Shown piece by piece: positions 41,876-51,400 of a stretch of 64,000 bases of DNA. Below the pieces are notes generated by a model that was given only the letters and a program-made list of their open reading frames with translations, had not been told where the DNA came from and searched no databases. The stretch is from the NCBI RefSeq assembly GCF_029080175.1, contig NZ_JARFJC010000025.1; one strand, given 5' to 3'. Position numbers and translations under genes: made by a program. Numbering within the stretch: position 1 is the stretch's first letter; each line of letters begins with the position of its first letter. Source of the DNA: Luteipulveratus flavus. GTDB lineage: Bacteria; Actinomycetota; Actinomycetes; Actinomycetales; Dermatophilaceae.

Positions 41876-41887
41876 CCCACCCCGGCC

Positions 41888-42760
41888 GTGCGTCTGCTGT
41901 TCGTCCACGCCCATCCCGACGACGAGTCCCTGTGGACCGGCGTCTCGATCGCGCACCACGTCGCTGCTGGTGACGAGGTGCACGTGCTGACGATGACGGC
42001 CGGCGAGGAGGGCGAGGTCATCCCCGCCGACCTGGCGCACCTGGGGCTGCCGGCCGGTGAGGAGCGGGACCCTGAGGGTGCCGACCCGCTGGCCGTCGTC
42101 CGGCACGCCGAGCTGGCCGCCGCGATGGACGTCATGGGCGTCGCGTCCTGGACGCTCCTGGAGGGATACAGGGACTCCGGGATGGTCGGTACGGCGTCGG
42201 CCCGGCATCCGCGAGCGTTCGCCTCGGCGCCGGTCGAGGAGGTCGCGACCGAGGTCGCGGCGCTCATCGAGCGGCTGGGGTGTGACGTCGTGGTGACGTA
42301 CGACGAGCGCGGCGAGTACGGCCACCCGGACCACATCCAGACGCATCGGGTGACGGTGGCGGCCGTGCGCGAGCTGGCCTCGCCGCCAAGGCTTTTCGCG
42401 GTCCTGACCCCGCGGTCGTGGGCGGTCGAGGACCGGGCGTGGGCGGCGGCCGTACCTGCGGACCGCCTCGAGGAGTGGGGCGTCGTGCCACCGCCCGAGC
42501 CGTACGCACCCGAGCTGTCGGTGGCCGACGACACCGTCGTGACGCACGCGACCGTCGACCCCGGCGCGGTGGCGGTCCAGGCGCGGGCGCTGGCGTGTCA
42601 TCGCACGCAGGTCCGGGTACTGGCGGACGACGCCTACTGCCTGTCCAACGACGTGCTCGCCCGGTTGTCCGGTCGCGAGGGGTTCGTCGAGATCGACCCG
42701 GCCGACGGTCGTACGGTGGCGGGTTCGGGTGCACGGCGAACGGGACTGGAGGGACGATGA
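41888..42760 (+). CDS. mshB: N-acetyl-GlcN-Ins deacetylase (mycothiol synthesis)
   Basis: A 290-residue PIG-L/LmbE zinc deacetylase; MshB deacetylates GlcNAc-Ins to GlcN-Ins in mycothiol synthesis. FVHAHPDDESLWTG has the AHPDDE zinc motif and YDERGEYGHPDHIQTHRV the second site with HPDH. Length and ending (VEIDPADG) match MshB rather than the longer amidase Mca. GTG start, 12 bases after typA. Its stop overlaps the flavin reductase ATG (ATGA). Confidence 0.9.
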   Translation: MRLLFVHAHPDDESLWTGVSIAHHVAAGDEVHVLTMTAGEEGEVIPADLAHLGLPAGEERDPEGADPLAVVRHAELAAAMDVMGVASWTLLEGYRDSGMVGTASARHPRAFASAPVEEVATEVAALIERLGCDVVVTYDERGEYGHPDHIQTHRVTVAAVRELASPPRLFAVLTPRSWAVEDRAWAAAVPADRLEEWGVVPPPEPYAPELSVADDTVVTHATVDPGAVAVQARALACHRTQVRVLADDAYCLSNDVLARLSGREGFVEIDPADGRTVAGSGARRTGLEGR

Positions 42761-43263
42761 GCAGCGAGCCGGTGCCGCAGGTCGACGAGGGCGAGTACCG
42801 CCGGGCCGTGAGCCGGTTCGCCACGGGCGTGACCGTCGTCACGACGCGGGTCGGGCACCTCGACCACGCGATGACCGCGAACGCCATCTGCTCGGTCTCC
42901 CTCGACCCCCTGCTGATGCTGGTGAGCGTCGAGCGCGAGGCGCGCTTCCACGACGCGATCATCGACGCCGGCGTGTGGGGAGTGAGTGTGCTGCCCGCGA
43001 GCGCCCGCGGCACGGCACAATGGTTGGCGACGCGCGGTCGGCCGCTGCACGGCCAGCTGGACCGCGTCCCGCATCACCAGGGAGAGGCGACCGGGGTCCC
43101 GCTGCTGTCGGAGGCGCTGGCGCACCTGGAGCTGCGGACGGTGCAGACGCACCTGGCAGGCGATCACACGCTGGTGGTGGGCAACGTAGTCTCGGTGCAG
43201 ATCAGCGAGCACCCCGGGGACGCCCTGATCTACTACCGAGGACGATTTGGAGCACTTCCGTGA
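42757..43263 (+). CDS. Flavin reductase family protein
   Basis: A 168-residue flavin reductase (FMN-binding split barrel). RRAVSRFATGVTVVTTRVGHLDHAMTANAICSVSLDPLLMLVSV is the FlaRed/Rv-type start, given as residues 14-57; ALIYYRGRFGAL ends as in two-component monooxygenase reductases. It could supply reduced flavin to an oxygenase, but none is next to it. It is locked by stop-start overlaps between mshB and the VanW-type gene, hence cotranslated with them. Confidence 0.87.
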   Translation: MSSEPVPQVDEGEYRRAVSRFATGVTVVTTRVGHLDHAMTANAICSVSLDPLLMLVSVEREARFHDAIIDAGVWGVSVLPASARGTAQWLATRGRPLHGQLDRVPHHQGEATGVPLLSEALAHLELRTVQTHLAGDHTLVVGNVVSVQISEHPGDALIYYRGRFGALP

Positions 43264-45764
43264 CGACGAAGGACGCGGGTACGCCCGAGCCGCACGACGG
43301 GGAGTCGTCGGCCGAGCAGGCTGCGCAGGCAGGACCACAGGGGGAGCAGGACATGGCAGGGGTGGACGCGGCGACGACGCCGGACGCCGAGCAGGACGAG
43401 ACGTTCGACACCGAGCAGGCCGTGACGGCGGGGACCGAGCAGGAGCCGGACGCCGCCGCGCAGGAGTCCGCCGTCCCGGCGGAGGAGACCCACGCGGCTG
43501 CTGCGCCGGAGCCCGGGGCCGAAGCCGGGCCGGAGGTTGCGGACGAGCGCACCACTGAGACGGTGGCGTCGACCGAGCACGAGCCCACATCCGTCGAGGC
43601 ACCGGTCGGCGAGCCCGCGCCGGCCGTCGATCGCCACGAGGCCGAGACGACGGCCATCCCCGTCACGCCGACCGCACCGTCCCCGGCGGATCGCGCTGAC
43701 GCCGCCGAGGACGAGACGACCGCCATGCCGATCGGTCGCGCCACCCCCTCGTCCGCGCCGGCCGTGCCCGCCCAGCAGCTCCCCGGCCAGGCCCGCCCCT
43801 CGGCCCAGGCCCCAGCGGCCTCGACGCACGCCGGCGACGACGAGGACCCGACCGTCGTCGGGTCGGTGTCCCGGCCGACGGCGGCTCCCGACCAGCGGCC
43901 CGCGGTGGCCGCCGCCTCGACCCGCCCGCCCGCCGCGGACGACGGGGCCGACCGGGTCTCGACGGCCTCCTCGTCCGCGCGCGTCGGCTTCGGCGATTCC
44001 GGCGACCGTCCGTCCCGCACCGCCGGCCTGAGCGGCCTCCTGGGCAGCACCTGGGCGCGCGTCGGTGCGGTCGCGGTCGTGCTGATCGCCGCCTACCTGG
44101 TGCTGGCGCTGTGGCAGGGCGGCCGGATCTCCTCCGGCACCACCGTCGCCGGTGTCGACGTCGGCGGCCTCAGCAAGGCCGACGCGACCACGAAGCTGGA
44201 GGCCGAGTCCGCGCGTGTGTCCAAGCTCCCCGTGACGGTCACCGTCGGCGACGGTCGCGCCCAGGTGCAGCCGGCCTCCGCCGGCCTCTCCGTCGACGTA
44301 GCCCGCTCGCTCGACGGCCTGGGCGGCAGCGGGATCGGACCGGGCCACGTCTTCGGCTTCCTCGGCGGCGGTGAGGACCGCCCGGCGGTCGTCAGGACCG
44401 ACCGGAACCGCCTGGCCGACGCGGTCGACGACGCGACCCGTCCGCTGCTGAGCAAGGCGCCGGTGGACGGCAAGGTCAGCTTCGAGAACGGCAAGGTGAA
44501 GGTCGTCCGGTCGACCTCCGGTCAGGGCATCGACGCGGACGCGCTCGCGGCCAAGATCGGTAAGGAGTGGCCCGCGAACCGGGAGTACTCCACGACGATC
44601 ACCGAGCGCGACGGCCGCCTGACGAACGAGGAGATCGACCGGTTCGTCAGCACGTTCGCCGACAAGGCCATGTCCGAGGACCTGACCGTGACCGACGGCC
44701 GGTCGGACGCCTCGCTCAGCCCGAAGCAGCTCTCGAGGGTGCTGAGCGTCAAGAACGACCGCGGTCGGCTGTCGCCGGTCGTGGACACCGAGAAGCTCGC
44801 CGACACCCTGATGAAGGAGCAGCCGGAGTTCGACCACCCGGCCCGCAACGCCAGGATCGAGCTGGCGGCCGGTCAGCCGAAGATCACCCCCGGCGAGGAC
44901 GGCTCCAAGCTGGACCGCGCCAAGCTGGGCGCGGCGGTCCTCGCGGGCCTGACGTCCGAGGACCACAAGGCGACCGTCGCGACGACCCCGGTCAAGCCGC
45001 GGATCAGCACCGAGGAGGCCAAGGCGGTCAACACGACCACCGCGATCTCGGAGTTCCGCTCCCGGTTCCCCGGCGGCCCGACCAACGTCGCGCGGACCAA
45101 GAACATCAAGGTCGCGCTGAGCATCCTCAACGGCCAGGTGGTCGCACCGGGCGAGCAGTTCAGCCTGGTGCAAGCGCTCGGCGGTGAGATGACCCCGGAG
45201 CAGGGTTATGTCGAGGCGCCGACCATCCAGGACGGCCACGAGCGGGCCGCTCTCGGCGGCGGCGTCTCCCAGGTGTCGACGACGATGTACAACACCGCGT
45301 TCTTCGCCGGCGTGCAGCTGGACGAGCACAAGGCGCACTCGTTCTGGATCTCGCGGTACCCGATGGGCCGCGAGGCGACGCTGTGGATCCCGGTCCTGGA
45401 CAACAAGTGGACCAACACCACGGGCGCACCGATCCTGATCCAGGCCGGCACCGAGGGCAACGAGGTGGTGATGCGCTTCTACGGCAAGAAGACGTTCACC
45501 GTCGAGACGACCACCGGCAAGCCGTACGACTACAGCGAGCCGAAGACGATCTACGACGACCACCCCGGCTGCATCAAGGTGTTCCCGCAGCGTGGGTTCT
45601 CGGTCAAGGTCACCCGGGTGGTGAAGCAGGGCGGTGCCGTGGTGAAGAACGAGACGACCACCACCACGTACAAGGCCGCCAACAACATCATCTGCGGCAA
45701 GGCGCCCAGCGGCTCGCCGTCGGCGCCGACCACGCCGAAGCCGACGGCACCACCGCAGGACTGA
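43260..45764 (+). CDS. VanW-domain, peptidoglycan-binding membrane protein
   Basis: An 834-residue protein. Residues 1-255 are cytoplasmic, acidic and of low complexity (Glu/Thr/Ala/Pro), then one membrane helix (VGAVAVVLIAAYLVLALW). Outside follow two PG_binding_4-like repeats (VAGVDVGGLSKADATTKLEAE; then KPRISTEEAKAVNTT region) and a VanW domain from about residue 600: GEQFSLVQALGGEMTPEQGYVEAP, LGGGVSQVSTTMYNTAFFAGVQ and YPMGREATLWIP. A Thr/Pro tail closes. VanW proteins occur near glycopeptide-resistance genes but their role is unclear; here it looks like a wall-anchored protein of the YoaR type. GTGA overlap with the flavin reductase. Confidence 0.85.
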   Translation: MTTKDAGTPEPHDGESSAEQAAQAGPQGEQDMAGVDAATTPDAEQDETFDTEQAVTAGTEQEPDAAAQESAVPAEETHAAAAPEPGAEAGPEVADERTTETVASTEHEPTSVEAPVGEPAPAVDRHEAETTAIPVTPTAPSPADRADAAEDETTAMPIGRATPSSAPAVPAQQLPGQARPSAQAPAASTHAGDDEDPTVVGSVSRPTAAPDQRPAVAAASTRPPAADDGADRVSTASSSARVGFGDSGDRPSRTAGLSGLLGSTWARVGAVAVVLIAAYLVLALWQGGRISSGTTVAGVDVGGLSKADATTKLEAESARVSKLPVTVTVGDGRAQVQPASAGLSVDVARSLDGLGGSGIGPGHVFGFLGGGEDRPAVVRTDRNRLADAVDDATRPLLSKAPVDGKVSFENGKVKVVRSTSGQGIDADALAAKIGKEWPANREYSTTITERDGRLTNEEIDRFVSTFADKAMSEDLTVTDGRSDASLSPKQLSRVLSVKNDRGRLSPVVDTEKLADTLMKEQPEFDHPARNARIELAAGQPKITPGEDGSKLDRAKLGAAVLAGLTSEDHKATVATTPVKPRISTEEAKAVNTTTAISEFRSRFPGGPTNVARTKNIKVALSILNGQVVAPGEQFSLVQALGGEMTPEQGYVEAPTIQDGHERAALGGGVSQVSTTMYNTAFFAGVQLDEHKAHSFWISRYPMGREATLWIPVLDNKWTNTTGAPILIQAGTEGNEVVMRFYGKKTFTVETTTGKPYDYSEPKTIYDDHPGCIKVFPQRGFSVKVTRVVKQGGAVVKNETTTTTYKAANNIICGKAPSGSPSAPTTPKPTAPPQD

Positions 45765-45809
45765 CGAGCGGCCTCCTGCGCCGAGCAGGGACGGCGCCAC
45801 CGACGTTCG

Positions 45810-45842
45810 CCCACCGGACCCCGCCGACACGGGTCCGGTGGG
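45810..45842 (+). terminator. Terminator after the VanW gene
   Basis: CCCACCGGACCC (45810-45821) and GGGTCCGGTGGG (45831-45842) form a perfect 12-bp stem with a 9-base loop, 45 bases after the stop. It separates the typA-mshB-flavin reductase-VanW unit from the dehydrogenase gene. Confidence 0.85.
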
Positions 45843-45860
45843 CCGGGTGATGATGCGGGA

Positions 45861-48707
45861 ATGACTGCCGAGCTGGTCGCCGACCTGCGCGCCGCCGGGC
45901 TGCGCGACGTCCTCGCCGACTCGACCTCCCGCGCGGCGTACTCCTCGGACGCCTCGCTCTACCGGCTGCTCCCGCAGGTCGTCGTCCGGCCGTACGACCG
46001 GGACGAGCTCCTCGCGACGCTGGAGGTCGCCCGGCGGCACGGCGCTCCGGTCACCTCCCGTGGCGGCGGTACATCCATCGCCGGCAACGCGGTCGGCACG
46101 GGCATCGTCGTCGACTTCAGCCGGCACATGAACCGCGTGCTGACCCTGGACACCGAGTCCGAGAGCGCGGTCGTCCAGCCCGGCACCGTGCACGCCACCC
46201 TGCAGCGGCAGGCGCTCGCGGCGGGCCTGCGGTACGGCCCCGACCCGTCCTCGCACAGCCGGTGCACGGTCGGCGGGATGATCGGCAACAACGCGTGCGG
46301 CAACCGCGCGCTCGGGTACGGCAAGACCGGCGACAACCTCCTCGGCGCCGAGCTCGTGACGGCCGCCGGCGAGGTCCTGCGGACCGCGGTGGGCACCTCC
46401 CGCGCCGACGTGCTGGCCGCGTCGCCGACCTGGGCGGGGCTGGACGCGATCGCCGGCCGGCACCTGTCGACGATCCGGACCGAGCTCGGCCGCTTCGGCC
46501 GACAGGTCTCCGGGTACGCCGCCCAGCACCTGCTCCCCGAGGCCGGCTTCGACGTGACGCGCCTGCTGGCCGGCAGCGAGGGCACGCTCGGCGTGCTCAG
46601 CGAGGCCACCGTGCGCCTGGTCACCGAGCCCGCCGAGCGGCTGCTGGTCGTGCTGGGCTACCCCGACATCGCCGCCGCCGGGGACGCCTCGCCCACGATG
46701 CTGGGCTTCGACCCGGTCGCCGTCGAGGGGATGGACAAGCGCATCGTCGACATCCTGCTCGCGCGGCGCGGACCGGCGGCCGTACCCGTCCTGCCGCGCG
46801 GAGCCGCGTGGCTGCTCGTCGAGCTCGCCGGCGACGACCCGGGCGAGGTGCGCTCGCGCGCCGACCGGCTGGCCGTGGCGTCGGGAGCGATCGAGGCGCG
46901 CATCGTGGCCGACAAGGCGGAGGCCGCCACCATCTGGCGGGTCCGCGAGGACGGCGCCGGCCTGTCCGGTCGCAGCCCACGGGACCGCCCGGCGCACGCC
47001 GGGTGGGAGGACGCCGCGGTCCCGCCCGAGCGTCTCGGCGCGTACCTGCGTGACTTCGACGCCCTGCTGGAGCAGCACGACCTGACCGGCCTCCCGTACG
47101 GCCACTTCGGCGACGGCTGCCTCCACATCCGGATCGACTTCCCGCTCGAAAGCCCCTCCGGCACAGCGCAGTTCGGTGCGTTCCTGCGCCAGTCCGCCGC
47201 GCTCGTCGCGTCGTACGGCGGGTCGCTGTCCGGCGAGCACGGCGACGGACGGGCGCGCAGCGAGCTGCTGCCGACGATGTACTCGCCGGAGGCGCTGCAG
47301 CTGTTCGCCGAGATCAAGCACCACCTCGACCCGGACAACCTGCTCAACCCCGGCGTGCTCGTCGACCCGGCACCCGCCACCGCCGACCTGCGCATCCCGC
47401 AGGCCCTTCCCGTACGAGAAACATTGGCGTTCAGCCTGATTCACGACCACGGCGACTTCTCCCAGGCCGTCCACCGGTGCACCGGCGTCGGGAAGTGCCG
47501 TGCCGACAACACCGGTACGGGCGGGGTCATGTGTCCGTCGTACCTCGCGACCGGCGAGGAGAAGGACTCCACCCGGGGCCGGGCCCGCGTCCTGCAGGAG
47601 ATGGTCAACGGCTCGCTCGTCCAGGGCTGGAACGCGCCCGAGGTACACGAGGCGCTCGACCTGTGCCTGTCGTGCAAGGGGTGCGCCTCGGACTGCCCGA
47701 CCGGCATCGACATGGCGACGTACAAGTCGGAGGTGCTGCACCAGACGTACAAGCGGCGTCCGCGGCCTCGTGCGCACTACGCGCTCGGGCAGCTGCCGCG
47801 CTGGGTGCGCATGGGCTCGAGGATGCCCACGGTCGTCAACGCGATGTTCGGGGTGGGGGAGCGGTTCTCCGCGCTGAAGAAGGTGGCCGGGGTCGACCCG
47901 CGCCGGTCCGTCCCGCCGCTGGCGCCTCGGACCTTCCGGGCGTGGGCGGCTGCGAACGGCCTGCGCACCTTCGACGCGGCTGCCGTGACCGACCGCCAGG
48001 TCGTCCTGATGGCGGACACGTTCACCGACCACTTCTCACCACAGGTCGGCGAGGCGGCGGTCCGGGTCCTGCGGGCGGCGGGGTACGAACCCGTGCTCGA
48101 CCCGCCCGGATGTTGCGGTCTGACCTGGATCACCACCGGCCAGCTCGACGCCGCCCGCCGGATCCTCGGCGACACCGTCGGCGGCCTGTACGACGCCGCC
48201 GCGGCCGGGGTGCCGATCGTCGGGCTCGAGCCGTCCTGCACGGCGGTGCTGCGCTCGGACGCCGTCGAGCTGTTCGACGCCGCCGGCGGCGAGCCGGCGC
48301 AGCGCGCCCGCACGGTCGCCGCGGCCGTACGCACGCTCGCCGAGCTGCTGACCGCGGACGCGGCGTGGTCGCCACCCGACCTCGCCGGCCTTCGGGTGAT
48401 CGCGCAGCCGCACTGCCACCACCATGCGGTGATGTCGTGGACGCCCGACGCGCAGCTGCTGCGCCGGGCGGGCGCCGACGTCCGTCGCCTCGGCGGCTGC
48501 TGCGGCCTGGCGGGCAACTTCGGCGTCGAGCTCGGTCACTACGAGGTGTCGGTGAAGGTCGCCGAGCAGGCGCTCCTGCCGGCCCTGCGCGACGAGCCGG
48601 ACGCGCTGCTGCTCGCCGACGGGTTCTCCTGCCGGACCCAGGTCGCCGACCTCACCGAGCGGCACGGTGTGCACCTGGCCGAGCTGCTCGACCCGGAGCG
48701 CACCTGA
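45861..48707 (+). CDS. FAD-binding and Fe-S dehydrogenase (D-lactate/2-hydroxy-acid type)
   Basis: A 948-residue YdiJ-like protein with an N-terminal FAD-binding (VAO/GlcD) domain: PVTSRGGGTSIAGNAVGTG and TVGGMIGNNACGNRALGYGKTGDN. The GlcD C-terminal domain ends with SGEHGDGRARSELL and LLNPGVLVDP. Then two [4Fe-4S] sets: CTGVGKCRADNTGTGGVMCPSY and CLSCKGCASDCPTG; and two CCG (heterodisulfide-reductase-like) motifs, PPGCCGLTW and LGGCCGLAGN. The family oxidises D-lactate or other 2-hydroxy acids at the membrane. ATG 45861 follows a terminator; the gene appears monocistronic. Confidence 0.92.
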   Translation: MTAELVADLRAAGLRDVLADSTSRAAYSSDASLYRLLPQVVVRPYDRDELLATLEVARRHGAPVTSRGGGTSIAGNAVGTGIVVDFSRHMNRVLTLDTESESAVVQPGTVHATLQRQALAAGLRYGPDPSSHSRCTVGGMIGNNACGNRALGYGKTGDNLLGAELVTAAGEVLRTAVGTSRADVLAASPTWAGLDAIAGRHLSTIRTELGRFGRQVSGYAAQHLLPEAGFDVTRLLAGSEGTLGVLSEATVRLVTEPAERLLVVLGYPDIAAAGDASPTMLGFDPVAVEGMDKRIVDILLARRGPAAVPVLPRGAAWLLVELAGDDPGEVRSRADRLAVASGAIEARIVADKAEAATIWRVREDGAGLSGRSPRDRPAHAGWEDAAVPPERLGAYLRDFDALLEQHDLTGLPYGHFGDGCLHIRIDFPLESPSGTAQFGAFLRQSAALVASYGGSLSGEHGDGRARSELLPTMYSPEALQLFAEIKHHLDPDNLLNPGVLVDPAPATADLRIPQALPVRETLAFSLIHDHGDFSQAVHRCTGVGKCRADNTGTGGVMCPSYLATGEEKDSTRGRARVLQEMVNGSLVQGWNAPEVHEALDLCLSCKGCASDCPTGIDMATYKSEVLHQTYKRRPRPRAHYALGQLPRWVRMGSRMPTVVNAMFGVGERFSALKKVAGVDPRRSVPPLAPRTFRAWAAANGLRTFDAAAVTDRQVVLMADTFTDHFSPQVGEAAVRVLRAAGYEPVLDPPGCCGLTWITTGQLDAARRILGDTVGGLYDAAAAGVPIVGLEPSCTAVLRSDAVELFDAAGGEPAQRARTVAAAVRTLAELLTADAAWSPPDLAGLRVIAQPHCHHHAVMSWTPDAQLLRRAGADVRRLGGCCGLAGNFGVELGHYEVSVKVAEQALLPALRDEPDALLLADGFSCRTQVADLTERHGVHLAELLDPERT

Positions 48708-48724
48708 CGCGGCGGGCGCCGCCG

Positions 48725-49537
48725 TCAGCCGGTCGGGCGCGTCCAGATGTACGGCGTGGTGATCGTGACCTTGACCAGCCCGCTGCGCTCCAGGATCGGC
48801 CGGGAGTACTCGGTGGAGTCGCTGTGCAGGTAGCGCACCCCCTGGGTGAGCGCCGCCCGGGCGCGCTCGGCGGTGAGGGCGCGGTAGATCCCGCGACCGC
48901 GCCACTCCGGCCGGGTCGACCCGCCCCACACCCCGGCGAACTCGGTGCCCGGTACGACGTCCAGCCGCCCGGCGGTCACGACCTGACCGTCTGCCTCGGC
49001 CACCCACAGCTGGAAGGCGTCGCCCTCGGACCGCACCCGCTCGGCGGTCTGCGCGCTGTCGCCGAACCGTTGGCCGAACACCTCCGCCTGCATGTCCATC
49101 ATCCGCTCGATGTCACCGACCAGATCCGGGGCGGACGCGTCGAGGCGCCGGATGGTCACGCCGTCGGGGAGAGCGACGTCCGCCACGCAGCCGGCGGCCT
49201 CACCGACCATCACCGACTCGACCTCCTCGGCCACGAAGCCGCGCGCGACGAGGCGATCGGGCAGGTCGGCCGGCAGGTCGTGCCCGCGGGTCTTCCACTC
49301 GAAGAACGGCACGGTGCTGTGGTCGCGGAACCACTCGATCGCGTACGCGATCAGCTCGTCGACGGCCTCGCCCTCGGCGCCGTCCAGGTCGGCGTAGGTG
49401 ACGAAGCCGCGGTCGGGGTAGGTCGCGAGCCAGAGCGGCCCGTGCCGCCGGACGTCGTCGGTGCCCCGGACCTCCGCCGCGGATCGCAGGTTGTCGTCGT
49501 AGGCGCGCAGCAGGGCGGTGATGTCCGGGTTCGTCAC
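48725..49537 (-). CDS. GNAT-family N-acetyltransferase
   Basis: A 270-residue acetyltransferase. The catalytic GNAT part is C-terminal: WVAEADGQVVTAGRLDVV, EFAGVWGGSTRPEWRGRGIYRALTAERARAA (with RGRGIY acetyl-CoA loop) and YLHSDSTEYSRPILERSGL. The N-terminal 110 residues resemble the non-catalytic half of two-domain GNATs. GTG 49537 fits. Convergent with the dehydrogenase (17 bases). Substrate unknown. Confidence 0.85.
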   Translation of the reverse strand: MTNPDITALLRAYDDNLRSAAEVRGTDDVRRHGPLWLATYPDRGFVTYADLDGAEGEAVDELIAYAIEWFRDHSTVPFFEWKTRGHDLPADLPDRLVARGFVAEEVESVMVGEAAGCVADVALPDGVTIRRLDASAPDLVGDIERMMDMQAEVFGQRFGDSAQTAERVRSEGDAFQLWVAEADGQVVTAGRLDVVPGTEFAGVWGGSTRPEWRGRGIYRALTAERARAALTQGVRYLHSDSTEYSRPILERSGLVKVTITTPYIWTRPTG

Positions 49538-49587
49538 CCCGGTGACCCTAGGCCGCGGGCGACGCGCTGTCGCGTCCGTTTCGGCCG

Positions 49588-50316
49588 CTACAGGGCCCGG
49601 ACGTCCAGGCGGGTCTCGGTCGCTGTGCCATCGGCAGCGCGCTCGACGAAGAAGGCACCCTTGCCGTCGATCTCGCTGACGGCCTCGACGAGCTCTGTCC
49701 CGCGGTAGACGAGGCCGACCCCGTTGTCCGTGGCGTAGCCGGAGGGGAGGGTGCCGTCGGCGATCAGCGACTCGAACAACGGCCGCCGCTGCTCCTCGGC
49801 GTCGTAGTGCACGCCGTTGCTGTACGGCAGCAGGGCGAGCCCGTTGGTGACGGGCCGCAGGTCCGGGCCGAACGAGTCGGTGGTGCCGCCGACATGCCAG
49901 CAGATCGACCCGGCCGAGACTCCGGTCAGGACGACGCCCGCCTCCCACGCGGCCCGCATCGCCTCGTCCACCCCGTGCAGCTGCCACATCGCGAGGAGCC
50001 CGGCGACGCTGCCGCCCATCACCCACACGACGTCCTGCTCCAGCAGATGCGCTCGGACGTCGGGGACGTTCGGCATCGGGAACAGCTGCACGTGGCTGGA
50101 CTGCCAGCCCGCGACCCGCGCCGCGTCGTGCAGCCGCGCGAGCACCGCCTCGTTGTCGCCGAGCGCACTCGCGAGGAAGCACACCCGCGGCGCCCGGCCG
50201 CTCACGCCCGCGAGATCGACCGCGTACGTGGATAGCGGCGAGAGCTCCCAGAACGTGTGCCGTCCCTCCTTCAGGCCGCCGGAGGTCGCGAGGATCGTGG
50301 GGTGCTCAGCAGGCAT
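49588..50316 (-). CDS. Peptidase E-like (S51) protein
   Basis: A 242-residue serine peptidase of the class-I-glutamine-amidotransferase-like fold. GVSAGSICW is the nucleophile elbow (Ser in SAGS) typical of peptidase E/cyanophycinase. MGGSVAGLLAMW and LPYSNGVHYDAEEQRR carry the family loops. S51 enzymes cleave Asp-X dipeptides; cyanophycinase is an alternative. ATG 50316 is taken as start since the open frame further up reads within the next gene. It lies downstream of the GNAT/Rv0428c-like gene with a 10-base gap. Confidence 0.85.
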   Translation of the reverse strand: MPAEHPTILATSGGLKEGRHTFWELSPLSTYAVDLAGVSGRAPRVCFLASALGDNEAVLARLHDAARVAGWQSSHVQLFPMPNVPDVRAHLLEQDVVWVMGGSVAGLLAMWQLHGVDEAMRAAWEAGVVLTGVSAGSICWHVGGTTDSFGPDLRPVTNGLALLPYSNGVHYDAEEQRRPLFESLIADGTLPSGYATDNGVGLVYRGTELVEAVSEIDGKGAFFVERAADGTATETRLDVRAL

Positions 50317-50326
50317 GCCCGCGACC

Positions 50327-51334
50327 CTAAGGCCTGGCGTACCAGTACTCGTGGTGGGTGTCGAAGCCCAGCGACCGGTACAGCTCGACCGCCGCCTCGT
50401 TGTCCGCCGACACCTGCAGGTACGCCGACCGCACACCCCGCGACTGCGCGTCCTGACCCGCCGCCCGCAGCAGCGCTCGGCCGAGGCCACGGCGTCGCAG
50501 GTCGGGGCGGACGTGCAGCGCGAAGACGCCCGCCCACGCCGATCCGTACGCCACGCGCCCGATCGCGCCGACCTCGTCCTCGTGCGACGCGACGAGATAG
50601 GAGGCGTCCTGGATCCGGGCGAGCATCGCGCGCAGGGTGTCGGCGTGCTCCTGCTCCCGCGCGGTCGCACCCGCGAACCAGGCGTCGTCCGCTCGGTCGT
50701 GCACGGCGACCTCGACCGCGGGGGCCGGTGCGGCGGCGAGCGCCTCGACCGGACCGGTCAGCACCAGGGTCCGCTGGAAGACCCGCCATCCGTGGGCGAG
50801 TGCCCATGCGCCGAGCTCGTCGCGGGCGACGTCGAAGCCGGTCGGGCCGTACAGCTGCACCAGCGGTGGCCGGCCGCGCTCGGCGTACCAGGCCTGCACC
50901 CGCGACATGGCGTCGTCGAGCGGCACACCGGGGTCACCGAGCGGCAGCACCGAGTTGCCGCGGCCGGTGTAGCCGTCGGAGCTGCGCAGCAGCCACCGCC
51001 CGAGCCACTCCTGGTGCAGCGGCGGCATGCCCTCCACCATCAGCTCCTGCAGGTCGGTCATCGACACCGCCAGGTGCGGGCGTCCGCGCCGGGACGGGGC
51101 CGGTGGGACCTCCTTGGCGGCGACGACGCGGCTCTGCTCGACCGTGACCTCCCCGCGACGCGTCCGCACGACGAGAGCGCGCTCGTCGATGCGCAGCAGC
51201 TCGCCCACCGCGTCGGTCAGCGTCGGTCCGCCCTCGGGTGCGTCACCGTCGCCGGCGATGGCGAAGCGGACGACGATCCGCATTCCGACACGCAACGATG
51301 CGGTGAGGTGGGGCTCACTAGGGTCGTCGTTCAT
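50327..51334 (-). CDS. GNAT-family acetyltransferase of the cg3035/Rv0428c type
   Basis: A 335-residue protein. The first 65 residues form a small beta-rich domain (GMRIVVRFAIAG, LTDAVGELLRIDERALVVRTRRGEVTVEQSRVVAAKEVP), a combination seen with the Rv0428c family, followed by a linker and the GNAT core: VFALHVRPDLRRRGLGRALLRAAGQDAQSRG with RRRGLGRA acetyl-CoA binding, and NEAAVELYRSLGFDTHHEYWYA. Divergent from fdxA. Confidence 0.86.
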   Translation of the reverse strand: MNDDPSEPHLTASLRVGMRIVVRFAIAGDGDAPEGGPTLTDAVGELLRIDERALVVRTRRGEVTVEQSRVVAAKEVPPAPSRRGRPHLAVSMTDLQELMVEGMPPLHQEWLGRWLLRSSDGYTGRGNSVLPLGDPGVPLDDAMSRVQAWYAERGRPPLVQLYGPTGFDVARDELGAWALAHGWRVFQRTLVLTGPVEALAAAPAPAVEVAVHDRADDAWFAGATAREQEHADTLRAMLARIQDASYLVASHEDEVGAIGRVAYGSAWAGVFALHVRPDLRRRGLGRALLRAAGQDAQSRGVRSAYLQVSADNEAAVELYRSLGFDTHHEYWYARP

Positions 51335-51344
51335 CGCCTCGGCA

Positions 51345-51350
51345 TACTAG
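51345..51350 (+). promoter_or_regulatory. Possible fdxA -10 element
   Basis: TACTAG lies 51 bases before the fdxA ATG. No convincing -35 is seen 17 bases upstream, so the call is weak. The ribosome site AGGAGG at 51385-51390 fixes the start. Confidence 0.3.
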
Positions 51351-51400
51351 GCAGTGCACCGGCGCTCGTGCGCCGACGACCAGCAGGAGGATCCACCCCC

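Noticed and set aside
43233..48032. A 1599-residue open frame on the minus strand across VanW and dehydrogenase genes
   Set aside because: It is antisense to two well-supported genes, has Arg/Leu/Val/Gly-skewed composition and no family motif. It arises from high-GC codon use.
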